NCBI GenBank assembly: GCA_015680685.1
Contig: MNCI01034772.1
Span: 156,208 to 193,042, forward strand
Reading direction: 5' to 3'
DNA: 36,835 nt
DNA from: Gnetum montanum
Lineage: Eukaryota; Streptophyta; Gnetopsida; Gnetales; Gnetaceae
Shown: one piece after another, positions 11,091 to 21,471 of the stretch
Numbering within the stretch: position 1 is the first letter of the stretch
Layout of the letters: each line of letters opens with the position of its first letter
Made by a program: the position numbers and the translations under genes
The notes under the pieces: generated by a model
What the model saw: the letters and a program-made list of their open reading frames with translations, nothing else
Databases searched by the model: none
Told to the model about the DNA's origin: nothing

Positions 11091-12420
11091 GACGTAGAAG
11101 AGGAGGAGCCTTTATCTGATCAGTTTTCAGAAGAACTCCTCTTCATAGGTGCTGTCGATCCTCAAGTACCCAAGGAATCTCCTTGGTTTCACTACATCCT
11201 CACCTACCTTACAACCCAGAAGCTGCCAAAGGAATGGAACCATCAACAGAAACAACAATTTCTCCATAAGGCTAAGCATTTCATGGAAATCAACAGCCAT
11301 CTCTACAAGGTGTGCGCAGACGGCTTGGTTCAATGGTGTGTCCTTGATGATGATACACTGCGCATCCTCCAAGATGCTCATGAAGGCCCTTGTGGGGGCC
11401 ACTATGCTGGACGCCGAATGGCCATTAAAATCCTACTTGCAGGGTATTACTAGCCTACACTTTTTAGGGATCCACAATGGTTCACCCGCTCCTACGAATG
11501 ATGCCAAAGAGATGCTGGGATGTTGGCACGGTTGGAGGGACCTCAATAGTGGATCCAGCGACTAGAGCCCTTTGACATCTGGGGTATCGACTTTATGGGG
11601 CCCATCACCCCCTTGTCAAATGGAAAGGCATACATCATCGTGGTAGTGGACTACTGTACAAAGTGGGCAGAAGTGGCAGCCATCATCGACTGTTCTTCCA
11701 ACACCACGGCACGATTTATCCAGCAACAAATCATTACCAAGTTTGGAGTGCCACATGCACTCATTTCTGATAATGGGACTCACTTCACAGGTGTCACTTT
11801 TTGAAAACTCATGTAACACTTGGGGGTAACACATAAATTCACAACACCCTATCACCCCCAAGCCAACGGGCAGGCCAAAGTCACCAATAGGAAGATCACC
11901 AAGATCCTTACCTGAACCATTAGCAAATCCAGGAGGGATTGGAGTACCAGGCTTAACGATGCCCTATGGGCCTATCGCTCTACTTGGAAACTTCCTGTAG
12001 GGTACTCTCCTTATGAGCTAGTGTACGAAAAGTTTCCAACACTTCCAATCCAAGCAGAACTTTGGACACCATCCACAGCCAGTGACCTCGACCTTGACCT
12101 ACTGCTAGCACAATGTAAACAACTAATCAACTTGAGTGTGCTAGATGAGAACCGATTAGTAGCCCTATTTTCAAATGAAACCCACAAGACCTATAACAAG
12201 AAACGACATGATCTTAGGATTCAGAAGGTCACATTTAGATGTGGAGACAAGGTATTGTATTGGAACCCCTAACATGTATCCCAACCAACAAAGTTTTAGA
12301 CACTATGGGAGGGACGTTATATTGTCTTCGAAACCTTCCCATCCAAGGCCTTGCTCATCCACAAACCTGGGGATCCCACCAGAACATAGTTAGTCAACTG
12401 CCAATAATTAAAACCTTTCC
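11091..12420 (+). pseudogene. Element A integrase (decayed, catalytic Glu lost)
   Basis: Integrase in N to C order. The zinc-binding region at about 11240-11480 shows LQDAHEGPCGGHYAGRR, GYY*PTLFRDP and CQRDAG. The catalytic core at about 11565-11900 shows [11 protein letters not shown] (first Asp), [30 protein letters not shown] (second Asp) and [13 protein letters not shown]. The third catalytic residue, Glu in NGQAEVTNR of active relatives, is Lys here. The C-terminal region continues to about 12400: LNDALWAYRSTWK, GYSPYELVYEKFPTLP and RCGDKVLYWNP. No chromodomain follows. Stops occur in each part. Confidence 0.9.
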
Positions 12421-13440
12421 GTGAGCTCCACACGACCAGTGCCATAGCCTTGTCATCAGCCGATCATCCTCATTTCATTTTTCATGTCTCCTTCTTTCCA
12501 CCCAGTCATGGGGAGACCATCATCCCTGCTAATCCATTTCCCTATACCCCTCACCATTTTATCATTTTTTGTTTTCCAATTATTTTTTTTACAATTTTTT
12601 TTGTTTTACACTTCTTTGTTTTATCCTTCTTTTTGTTTTACAATTTTTCTTTTACACTTTTTTGTTTTACACTTATTATTTTACGCTTTTTTTTTTCAAA
12701 ATCGTTCATACGTTTGCACATTATTTTTTGTTGTTTTTTTGTTTTTTGTAACTATCTATTTTTTTCGCGTAATGGCAAACGTCGTCGTATTGTATTCAGA
12801 TGTTCGGCACGGTCAGTTTTTGTTACGATGGGTATTGTAATAGTCTTCCTTGTTATCTGGCTCTCACCATTGCATGGTTGTCCTTGGATTTTACGTTGTG
12901 TTCACTTAATAAACTCAGTAGTGAGTCCACATCATTCACCCATTCACAATTCCATGGTTTTCCTTTTGTTGCGGACATGTAACCCCTTCACTTAAATACA
13001 TTTTAATTAATGCGTGACTTGTGTAGTTCCCAAAGTGAGGGATGGTCCAATGGTTTGAATCAAGTGTGAATTCAAGGGGAATGCTTTATTTGTTGTTTTG
13101 TTCTGTTTCCTGGGTTGTCAGTGTGTCCTCACGGATTTCCTCCCACTCCAAGTGTCTCTCCACGGAAGTTTCTAGGCAGTTCGACCTTGCATGCTGTGGT
13201 CCTCACTGAAAAAAATTCAAAAATTCAAAAAAAAAGAGAAAAAAAGAAGCAAAAACAAAATAAACAAATAAAATGAGGATTCAAAGCACACCCCTTGGTC
13301 GAATGCATGCAAACACACATGGGTCTTCACATGGTGTGGTTCCCCTGCAAAAAAGAAAAGAAAAATGAATTGTGGGGAAATTCAAAGCACACCCCTTAGA
13401 TCGCCTCTCACGGGCCATACACTTTAGTTATGGGACTTCC
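12421..13440 (+). other. Element A post-integrase T-rich and A-rich region
   Basis: About 1 kb without a convincing gene. From 12540 to 12760 the strand is very T-rich, with repeated ttttacac-like words. From 13208 to 13270 it is A-rich (repeated attcaaaaa). A 17-bp word, ttcaaagcacacccctt, is repeated at 13280-13296 and 13381-13397. The open frame at 12450-12995 is almost all Phe, Leu and Ile and follows from base composition. The same layout exists in element B at about 2000-2890, so this architecture belongs to the family. Confidence 0.55.
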
Positions 13441-13923
13441 TTGGTCCCCTCTAACTTCATCCCGTTTCACTTCCTTCTTCTCACATTTCTCAGAGTGGTG
13501 GTTCTCTGTTGGGTCATTCTTGTTTCCTTGGGGGATGGTCAGGCCTTCGTTTATTGCTGCAATGTCACTAACGATGGATGGTTTTGGGTCTGCCCTCAAG
13601 AAGGTTCTATCGAGTCACTTAACCATGATCGCACATGGGGTTTCATTTGGCCAACACTCAAACTTTCCATTCTCTCCTCTTCCTCTGTTCCCACTTCTTT
13701 CCGGACTCACCTCATTACCCTTTTTATGTTTTGTGTGTTCGCCATGTTTCCTATAGGTCTCGCATGCCTTGGTGGGTTCTCTTGGTTTGGAGTCTTAACA
13801 AGCCAACACCAATTCTTGGCACCCGAGCCCATGGACCTTGGTGTTGTGGGTATGCAGGGGCTACAAAGGTTGTTGCCTACTATGGGGAGGACCCACCTAC
13901 ATATTTATGGTTCTTCTTGTTAA
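13372..13923 (+). CDS. Possible membrane-protein (env-like?) frame in element A
   Basis: A 183-codon open frame, the longest uninterrupted one in this decayed element, in the place where Athila elements carry an env-like gene. It has two hydrophobic stretches that could span a membrane, around FHFLLLTFLRVVVLCWVIL and LFMFCVFAMFPIGLACLGG. The first codon is GTG rather than ATG, and no motif is recognisable. T-rich DNA tends to give open, hydrophobic frames, and the matching part of element B is too diverged to show whether the protein is conserved. This may be chance; I list it because of its position and length. Confidence 0.25.
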   Translation: MGKFKAHPLDRLSRAIHFSYGTSLVPSNFIPFHFLLLTFLRVVVLCWVILVSLGDGQAFVYCCNVTNDGWFWVCPQEGSIESLNHDRTWGFIWPTLKLSILSSSSVPTSFRTHLITLFMFCVFAMFPIGLACLGGFSWFGVLTSQHQFLAPEPMDLGVVGMQGLQRLLPTMGRTHLHIYGSSC

Positions 13924-14159
13924 GCCTCCCATCCTTTGGATTTCTTGGTTGATTGGTTTCAGTGTCCCATCATTCAATTCCGTCCTCGTGGAGTTCTTTT
14001 TCAATCCCGTTCTCCAATTTTGTCTCTTTTTTGCACTTAATTACCTTCCTCATGTCCTCAGCCATGATCGAGCCTTTTTTGCGCTTCAACCGTCTCAATT
14101 TGGACTTTCAAATTCATCATTTCGGGTGTTTTATGGGTTGGTCAATGCTGGTCCATGGG

Positions 14160-14260
14160 TGAACAGTGTTGTGTATACGGGGCCCCGTATATGCAGTGCC
14201 TATGTATACGCAGCACCGTCGACGTAGCACCCAACCCCTATATATACCCCGCTGCACTTC
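14160..14260 (+). promoter_or_regulatory. Internal promoter-like module resembling the LTR U3
   Basis: An 18-bp perfect palindrome, TATACGGGGCCCCGTATA, lies at 14174-14191. It is followed by tgcagtgcc, gtatacgcagcaccgtcgacgtagcacc, and then a TATA-like site (cctatatatacccc, about 14237-14250). The same order is found in the U3 of both LTRs (gtatacggggcc..., cgacgtgg..., cctataaatatgagg), where the TATA site lies a similar distance downstream. This looks like a second copy of the element's own promoter placed upstream of the 3' reading frame. It is sense-oriented toward that frame. Confidence 0.6.
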
Positions 14261-14348
14261 TTCATTTTTCATCATTTGGAATCCAAATTGAGGGGAGTTT
14301 TGCCATTTTTTCTGCCTAACCCTTCCCACATCACCTCCATTCCATCGC

Positions 14349-14621
14349 ATGTCTGCATCAACCTATCCTTACCCTTTTTACGCACCCGGAGGTATGCTTT
14401 CAATTGTGGGGGCAGGGGGGGTGGTGCCTTTTTGTAATTAATTAATTAATTAATTAGTTTGTTGATTACCAAAACTTTGGCCCTAACCCCTAACTTAACA
14501 CTCTGGGAAACTTAATGGTGTGCCTGTGCCATTAACATAACTTGCTCAAACTGAGAAAGTATATACGGACCATCTTAAACTACTTATGAACGGTCTAACG
14601 GATGGTTATGTTTTATTGTAG
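14349..14621 (+). other. Candidate leader exon and intron before the 3' frame
   Basis: An ATG at 14349 opens a short frame, MSASTYPYPFYAPG, ending at a good donor site, CCGGAG|GTATGC, at 14391/14392. A 230-bp stretch follows, with a T-rich 3' end and acceptor TTTTATTGTAG|, finishing at 14621. The next base begins ATGGAACC, the start of the long 3' frame. Joined directly, the leader and the long frame differ in phase. Either this is an intron in the 5' leader and translation starts at 14622, or an indel has broken the frame. Splicing is inferred from sequence only. Confidence 0.4.
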
Positions 14622-16395
14622 ATGGAACCAAAACCGAGGCACCCAAGGGACGAAGGACCATCACAACTAAGGGACAAGCGCCCACGCATGGGAAGGGGAT
14701 GAGGAGTGCAACTGCCAAAGTATGTGGAGGATTCTCATGCAACTTGGCCCTTCTGCGAAAGACCTAACGTGGAATCTATTCACCAGATTCCCAAAGAGGA
14801 GATCCTCGACAAGCAATCCCTCGGGGATGAGACTCCTAGGATAGCACTGTGGCTTGAGGTCACCCTAACCCAAGCCTGCCTTGATGTTATCACGCCACGC
14901 GAGGTGCAACAAATGGTCCTCCAAGAGTTAAATTTTAGATCATTCCTCAATAACGCTCTAGAAGATGTGAGACTCCAATTGCAAAATTCTCCGATGTGGC
15001 CAATCATCACAACCAGTGGTGAGTGGTACTTAGGATAAACCTATCTCTTTTGGAAAAATTAGCAACCAGGGTCAAGAGTAAGAATCAAAGACATTTATGT
15101 CTCTTACTCTTCAAAAGTAATAGCACAAGCTCTGGGGTTGCCTGAAATTGGGGTAGATGTGGCAGAAATTCCAAAGCAGGCCAATCCAGAGGTGAAGGCA
15201 CAACGAATCCAACAGTGCTATGGGGTAGAGTGCAAGGAATTCGGCTCCCTAACCACGACGGAGAGAGTATACTCCAAGATAGCGTCTTACCATTTGAATC
15301 CAACGGTAAGACCTAGAAAAATCATAGTCTTCTCCGCTCGTGCGTGTGCCGCCTTGAGTGGGAAATTTCCACCCAGAACTGATCCAAGCATCCAAGATGT
15401 ATCAACCACAACATAACATCACTGCAACCCAGTCGGAGCTACTATCGGCAAGGGGTAAGAGCATCATCTTGGAAGGGCAACTAGAAATCGCTCAAGCTGC
15501 TTGTCAGCACTTGGCAATAGAGGTTGCCCAATTAAGAGCCCAACTTGCCAATCTAGCCATACTCAACTGTGAAATCACTAGAGATGAAGCTATTCAACAG
15601 CTTCAGCTTAAACTTTAGGTTGTTGAGGATGTGCAAGAGACGGAGATCTTCAACAAGTTCATAGAAGACGCCCGAGAGTATTACTTAGAGAAGGACTTGG
15701 CGGGGGTTCGCTAGGAGAGCGTGCAGCTGACTGCAGAAGTTCATCGCCTGTGTAATGTTGGTGCAGAGAACTAACATATGAAGGATTTCATCCACCAACA
15801 ATAGGAGGAGCTAGCTAGGGTGAACGCAGACATAAGAAGGTTGGCAGTTGAAAATAGAAATCTGTGAATGGAGGAGGTTCAGGCATTACGACAGAAGTTT
15901 GCAATCAAAATTGCTGCTTGGAAAAACAAGGCCCTGAAGTTCAAAAAAGACAAAAATCATTACAAAGACAAAGTGGGATTGTAGAAGGAGATGAACGAGA
16001 AGCACATTCAAGTCGCTAAAGCCAAGATGAACCAAGCACTCCAGCAGCTCCGAGAGGGAGATGATATATGGACATTCATCTTTGATGGGTTGAATGCCTA
16101 CAACAAAGCAGAAATCTGCCTAAAGGAGCTGCAGATCGAAGAAATGATACAATACATGGAATTGGCCAACCTTCGCTATGCAAACCTAGCTATGCTCACA
16201 GTCGGGAGATGGTGGTTAGAGTTAGAAAAACAAGTGGTCACCTCGTATTCCTTATATGAGGGTGAGTTCCAGGTGCACAAGGAAACTAAACAAAAGTTGG
16301 CAACAGCAAACGTAGAACCTGAGGTCATCTGCCCAAGCTTTGAAGGACAACATATAGTCGTGGAGGACCTAGCCCAAAGAATGAATGACTACTAG
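14622..16395 (+). pseudogene. Element A 3' extra reading frame, coiled-coil protein (decayed)
   Basis: About 590 codons in sense, between integrase and the 3' LTR. One frame runs from 14622 to 15416 with only three stops (TGA 14700, TAA 15036, TAG near 15060). A single frameshift near 15360-15415 leads to a second frame that continues to 16395 with scattered stops (15616, about 15712, 15772, 15801, 15866, 15981). The first part is globular-looking (MEPKPRHPRDEGPSQLRDKR, then YVEDSHATWPFCERPNV and RVYSKIASYHLNP). The second part, from about 15420, is rich in Leu, Ala, Glu, Gln and Lys in heptad-like spacing (LEIAQAACQHLAIEVAQLRA), suggesting a long coiled coil. I see no membrane segment, so it does not look like a standard Athila env-like protein. 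A link to the plant mobile domain family is possible but untested. Confidence 0.65.
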
Positions 16396-16961
16396 TAGCT
16401 GCAGGCATCAATCTGACCGTTCGACATCGAACGCAAGCAGTTCGCAGCCTGGTTTGTCAACATAAAATAACTCATCCCAGCCCTACCTTGCCCTTGGGAA
16501 GTTCCAGTTCCAGCACACATCGGAGAAGCTGCCTGGACCGTGAACAACCCCAGAAGCAAAGAAGAAAAAATGAGGGCTCTCTTGGAGGCTTTCTGGCTAC
16601 CTTCAAAAGTTGCAGCTACCGCAGGACTTCCGACATCCGTGCCGCCACCAACGCATGGGCCAGAGGCTGGAGAGGATTTGTCAGAACCACCACCCCCATG
16701 GACGGTGTGATCTTCTCTAGCAATTTTGTGCATCATCCTACACAGCAGAGGCTCCAAGACCGGAGAGGTGTTCAATTTTGTCTCCGAACATTACCATTTT
16801 TGTAATTTTTCCCCCTCTGTAACTCAGGCACTTGGTCAAATTTATGTTGTGTCATGTGTATGTTATGTACGTGTTTAAGTTATGTATGTTGTAAATAAGA
16901 ATCCATACCTTTCAAATTGTAAAGTAACTCGAGGACAAGTTTTTGCTCAGTCGTGGGGGTA
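16396..16961 (+). other. Region between the 3' frame and 3' LTR, with polypurine-like tract
   Basis: No supported gene. A Pro-rich, Ala-rich and Ser-rich continuation of the 3' frame may reach about 16800, but frames are confused. Immediately before the 3' LTR the sequence gtcgtgggggta (16950-16961) is the likely polypurine tract that primes plus-strand synthesis. It is short and partly decayed. Confidence 0.55.
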
Positions 16962-17862
16962 TGATGAAGTGTCATTTAGTCAATGCATCGACTAGGTCGC
17001 GTATACGGGGCCAAGTATATGCGATCGCGTCGACGTGGGCCCACCTGCATCAACATGGCCCCATTTACGTAGTCACCTTTCCCTACCTATAAATATGAGG
17101 GTCTTCCACCTCATTTAGGCATCTTTATGAGTAGTTGTAGCGAAGCTCTTGCAGTTTGTTCCCACAAGAGATAGAATATTTTCCAATTTCCCACAACAAG
17201 TGTAAGAAAAGTGATCGAATCTTTATTCAAGCGTTGATGTATCTAAGCCCATTAATGTGACGACAATAAAGATGAACTGTTCAAGCAATCCTTGCAGCAT
17301 TTGGACTTAGTTATTTTATGCAATTAATAGTTTAATATGTTTATGCTTTATTAGTTACTTGTTAATTATTTATGTTTTCATTATTGTAATTTCAATCGCT
17401 ATTGTTCATTCGTAGTTCGTTAAGGCCATAAGTACGACCATCTCGAATGTAATCCAAACACTTGGTAAGCCTAGTGATGCTTAATGTCTGGTAACCTAGG
17501 AGTCTTAGGAGATGCTCAGAATGTGCTCGGAAGATGGGACCGGATACTTATGTTAGGAATAGTTAATATTTAGATTAAGATAATTTTAGATTAATTAATA
17601 TTCTATCATTATTTTTGAAAATGATTAGTCGCCAGAAAGATAATTAAAATGATATAAAAATCATCAGCCTTAGTCTCACTTAACCAATGTAAACAGAACT
17701 TCAAAAGTGAGATTAGGATGACAACGACCGTTCTAACCCAAGGTTTCACTAGTTAGAAGTTTGGTGTATGTTAAGTGCTTACAGTCTATGGATTTCGACC
17801 GAGTCGCGTGTGAATGCTCGTGATTCATATGGTTTGACATAGGGATACCTAGCCGCTCGTCA
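16962..17862 (+). repeat. Element A 3' LTR
   Basis: 901 bp, starting TGATGAAGTGTC and ending CCGCTCGTCA, paired with 5319-6194. A U3 GC-rich block (gcgtatacggggcc..., about 16996-17050) precedes a well-kept TATA site, cctataaatatgagg, at 17087-17101. AATAAA is at 17265-17270. Directly after it, CCAGA pairs with CCAAA before the 5' LTR, and the RT frame of element B resumes. Confidence 0.92.
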
Positions 17863-18680
17863 CCAGATATGGTGTCCAACACTTAATCCATAAATGGCAA
17901 TGAAAAATGATCTTTAAACATTGCCATGTTCAATAACTTAAAGTCAATGTAGACCTACCACTTGCCATCTTTCTTTGATACTATTACAAGTGGGCTAACC
18001 CACTCACAATCTATAATGGGATAGATGAACCCTACTTTGAGGAGTTGCTCTATTTCCTCCTTGATGATTTGCTTTAATTTGGGATTCAACCACCTCTATG
18101 GCTACCTTCTTAGCTTCATGGCTAGATCAGTGTAAATGTGATGCTAGCATATCCTTGGATCAATTCAGGCCAACTCGGGATATGACCAAGCAAAGGCTAT
18201 TGGCCATTTGTTGACCACCTTCAACAACTTTTCTTTTTGTTCAGGAGCAAGTTTGGCATTGATTATGATCAGCTTACCATTGTTTAAGAATGCATAATCC
18301 ATGTCGACTACTAACATTTTTAGCTCTAGGGGCTCCTGCTTGAAGTTATCAAGGATTTCCAACTCTTCCCAACAGGTATCATCATCTTCATTATTAGAGC
18401 GTTGGTGATAAACTTGCTCAAGTTCATCCATGCTTTCAATATAAGCACATGTTAGGCTTTTAGTTGGTTCCATGCATAATGTGCTACTGTCAGAATTAGC
18501 TATCAGCCACTAGGTTCCCTCTTGTTTTATGGCTGCTGCATACACGCACTTTTAAATATATGTTTCTTGAGCACACTAATTGCATGCCTTAATGTATGTA
18601 CGTTGGATGGAGCAAATCTTTTACATGCAATTGCACCCATTATCATTGTACATGATGCATGGAATATGTTTCTTCTCTAG
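17863..18680 (-). pseudogene. Element B connector and reverse transcriptase N-terminal half (decayed)
   Basis: Minus strand. The longest open part (18473-18165) reads IESMDELEQVYHQRSNNEDD, then FKQEPLELKMLVVDMDYAFL and VNKWPIAFAWSYPELA, equivalent to A 9500-9780. After a stop the RT begins: LNPKLKQIIKEEIEQLLKVG, YPIIDCEWVSPLVIVSKK, YIDFKLLNMAMF and FMD*VLDTISG, where the frame meets the 3' LTR of element A. The second half of this RT is at 5318-4830. Confidence 0.88.
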
Positions 18681-18762
18681 CCTTCCAAATTCATTTTCTT
18701 TGGAGATTTCCAAGGAGAGGTTCCTTATACCCATTCACACATCAACTGTGCTTAACTAAGCN

Positions 18763-19343
18763 AACAAGCTTACAATCCAAGAGGAGCTCCATGACAACCA
18801 TGAGTAGTACCAATAGTGGAACCACCCATAGTCATGGGGAATGCCATCACCAAGGTAGCAGTACCCTTACAGGTAACTAGTTTCATACGAGTACTATGTT
18901 CAACAACCCATTTCTCTAAGAAGTTTTGCAAGCCATGCCTCATTCCAACATCACTATTACTCCCCAAAGTACCATCAAACACATTCACCATCTACTCGCG
19001 GAAAGAACCCATATTCATACCATCCTCTACATTTGTCTGCACACATCCCTCAGTCCCTCAACTCAGTTACCTCCTACTTCGTCCATGTAGGGAGAAATTC
19101 CTTCACAACCGCAACAACAAAATACTACAAGGGTTGTACATTCACAACTGGTTGTCCAACCAAGTGGTTTGGATAATCAATCTAGAAAATGACATTTTTT
19201 CCAAAAAAATAGTCCTCCACAACCCTCACAAGCTCATGTGGTTAGCCACCCTGCATCTCCAACACCCTCATCCTTTGCATCAAATATATTTGAGAACCAA
19301 TCAAACCAAGCGTTGCCTCAGATTTGTACTTTGATGTTAACTC
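18763..19343 (+). other. 581-bp block in the wrong orientation between two Ns (assembly error)
   Basis: The block is bounded by N at 18762 and N at 19344. Its first 126 bases (18763-18888) are the exact reverse complement of 19345-19470, the bases just beyond the right-hand N. It matches the element A linker (8318-8840) in the plus direction, although everything else in B here is on the minus strand. Turning the block around makes B colinear with A and turns the inverted repeat into an exact 126-bp end overlap with the neighbouring contig. The protease, expected between this block and 18761, is absent. Confidence 0.88.
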
Positions 19344-19349
19344 NGTATG

Positions 19350-21339
19350 AAACTAGTTACCTGTAAGGGTACTGCTACCTTGGTGATGGCATTCCCCATG
19401 ACTATGGGTGGTTCCACTATTGGTACTACTCATGGTTGTCATGGAGCTCCTCTTGGATTGTAAGCTTGTTGTTACTAGTGGAACTACCCTAGATTGCCTT
19501 GAGGATAAGGTAATCATCGAGGTGCTTGCCTCTATGCGAGTTAAGGATTTAATGCGTACATCCCAAACTCTTGTAAGGGTGACACTATAGGGCAACACCC
19601 TTTTGGATGCTCATATTGATAGATGTCACAACTAATATCATCATCAGAATTAGTTTCCACAACTTCCTCTACATCATCATCTTTGCCCTTACCTCTTTGG
19701 TAGGCATGTTCAGCTTCTTTTCATCTTCTGCATTCACGATCACTATTCTATTCTTTCCATGCTTCAGCAATCTTCATAGTAGTTTAAAACTTTTCATCCA
19801 AAAAGTCCCATAATTTACCAACTTTTGTCAAAATGTCAAAAACAGATTTTTGAATAGGCAAGGTTTTCCTATTCACCACTTCGTCAAGTGGTGACTCCTC
19901 CTCATCACAAAATCTAACCCCTCTTTTCTATATGGAAGGGTCCCTATTATACTCTTCCACACTTTCTCTTTTTTACAACTCATCTTCTTCTTTTGCTACT
20001 TACTCTATAACCCTTTGGATCTGATGAGCTCTTAATTCAGACAATCTTCCTTGGGCATAAACTCCAAGATTTCTTCTAGTTTCTACTCTAAGCCCATCTA
20101 TGATGTGGTAGAGCTGTTCTCTTTGAGAATAACCATGGCTAGAGCATTGATGTAAGAGTGAATAGTATTTACCCATGGTAGCATCCAAGCGTTTGTGTGC
20201 TCCTTGTTTCCAACCTTGGATTTGCCTTCTCAAGTTAAGCACTCTAAAGTACGTTTGGTATTTTTCATTGAATATCTCTACATTGTACTCCATCGGTGAA
20301 AGGATTCTAGCTCCAAGGACTAGTACCAACTTTCAACTTCCTTGATGAGTATCCTAGGGAAAAGCTTGAGTTTTTTCTAATCATTTTCAATATTTTGTAA
20401 GGCACAGGCATCATGGAAAGCTTGTAGATGTGTTTGTAGATCAGAGTTGTATCCCCCCTCAAATCTTAGGATATTATTCATGTCTAAGCACTTGATCTAG
20501 CTATCTCTCACATGCCTAGTTGGAATTTTAACTACATCTGCAACGTTAAGAATGCTTCAAGTCACCAACAAAGGTTCATCATCATCATTGCATTGATGAC
20601 GTCAATGATAGCTCCTTCCACTGTTGCATTCTTGATGGCCATGATGGTCATTATCATCTCATTGATCATCTTCATCTTAATTATTTTGATGATGGCTTTT
20701 ATGAGAACCAGTAGATGAAGAGGAATGTTCAGAATCAGATGAAGAGGAAGGTGGACCACCACCACCACCTCTTCGTTCATTATGACTACCATCCTTAGAT
20801 CCCTTACCATTGTGATGTTTACTTGACTCCCTACCTTGACTATCACTTTTTCCTGAACCTGGTTTATCAATAGTGAATTGCAGGTTTAGGACCACACCCT
20901 CATTACCAACAACAAGGGGTGGAGAATCTTCATGTTGAGAACCTTCGAAGGGAGGATCCTCATTGTCATCTTGGTTTAGCATGAACAAGGGATTAGTGAA
21001 ATGTTTTTCCTTTGTAAGTTCATGGTGCTTCACCTAATGTCAATCTCGCTTGCATCGTGTTTTAGTGGGATGGTAATCCCAAGTGTCATAATCATTCACA
21101 ATGTATTTCTTGTGAAGATTCGAGATGTCTAACTTTTGAAGGGTTTGAAACAGCATCCCAAGCACAGATTGATTAGAGGGCACTATGATGTTGCCCTCCA
21201 TATCACATCATCGTAGCTATTCATCCTAATGTAGGATGAAGGTTAAGTCCATTACATACTCATCTGGATGAGTACATACCACTTTGCACTCCTATGGGAC
21301 TAGTAGTTTAAGATCTTCACACTTGTGGAAAAAAGACAT
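19350..21339 (-). pseudogene. Element B gag (decayed)
   Basis: Minus strand, starting ATG at 21339 (MSFFHKCEDLKLLVP), then EYVMDLTFILH, and KHFTNPLFMLNQDDNEDPPF (21033-20677), which leads into a low-complexity linker rich in Gly, Ser and His. The capsid core follows at about 20480-20000: FEGGYNSDLQTHLQAFHDAC, EIFNEKYQTYFRVLNLR, IQGWKQGAHKRLDA and YSLLHQCSSHGYSQ. The charged tail reads about to 19850 and a poorly kept linker to 19350. Several stops and a frameshift near 20300 break it. Gag of element A is the same family and gives the reading order. Confidence 0.88.
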
Positions 21340-21471
21340 TTTGCAACAAATAAAATTATTAGTGTGCTCAATAGTTATATGTTATTTGAGAGTGATGTTG
21401 ACCTTGAGTTTGTTAAAATGATATTAATAATATTCACTAATCCTAAATAGTGCATGTTTCAACAAACAAAG

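Larger units (their letters stand above)
5319..17862 (+). mobile_element. Element A: complete-length Ty3/gypsy (Athila-like) retrotransposon with both LTRs
   Basis: 12.5-kb plus-strand element. The LTRs start TGATGAAGTGTC and end CTCATCA or CTCGTCA, so the TGATGA/TCATCA terminal inverted repeat is intact in the 5' copy and differs at one base in the 3' copy. The flanks are CCAAA on the left and CCAGA on the right, a 5-bp target duplication with one change. Order: 5' LTR, primer binding site, gag, protease, RT, RNase H, integrase, T-rich region, internal promoter-like module, coiled-coil 3' frame, polypurine-like tract, 3' LTR. No chromodomain follows integrase. Many stops and several frameshifts show it is dead. 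It sits inside the RT of element B in reverse orientation, so it is the younger of the two. Athila lineage is my assignment from RT and integrase wording and from the 3' extra frame. Confidence 0.93.

Noticed and set aside
9480-12420. Chromovirus or Tat assignment of element A
   Set aside because: No chromodomain follows integrase and no second (archaeal-type) RNase H is seen between RNase H and integrase; Athila fits better.
12450-12995. 181-codon open frame with long Phe/Leu/Ile runs in element A
   Set aside because: It follows a T-rich tract with simple repeated words, overlapping frames are equally open and hydrophobic, and the same tract in element B gives a different short frame.
18659-18880. 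73-codon frame sharing a 40-residue stretch with the minus-strand frame at 19353-19598
   Set aside because: The shared stretch comes from the 126-bp inverted copy at the assembly join; it is not a gene family.
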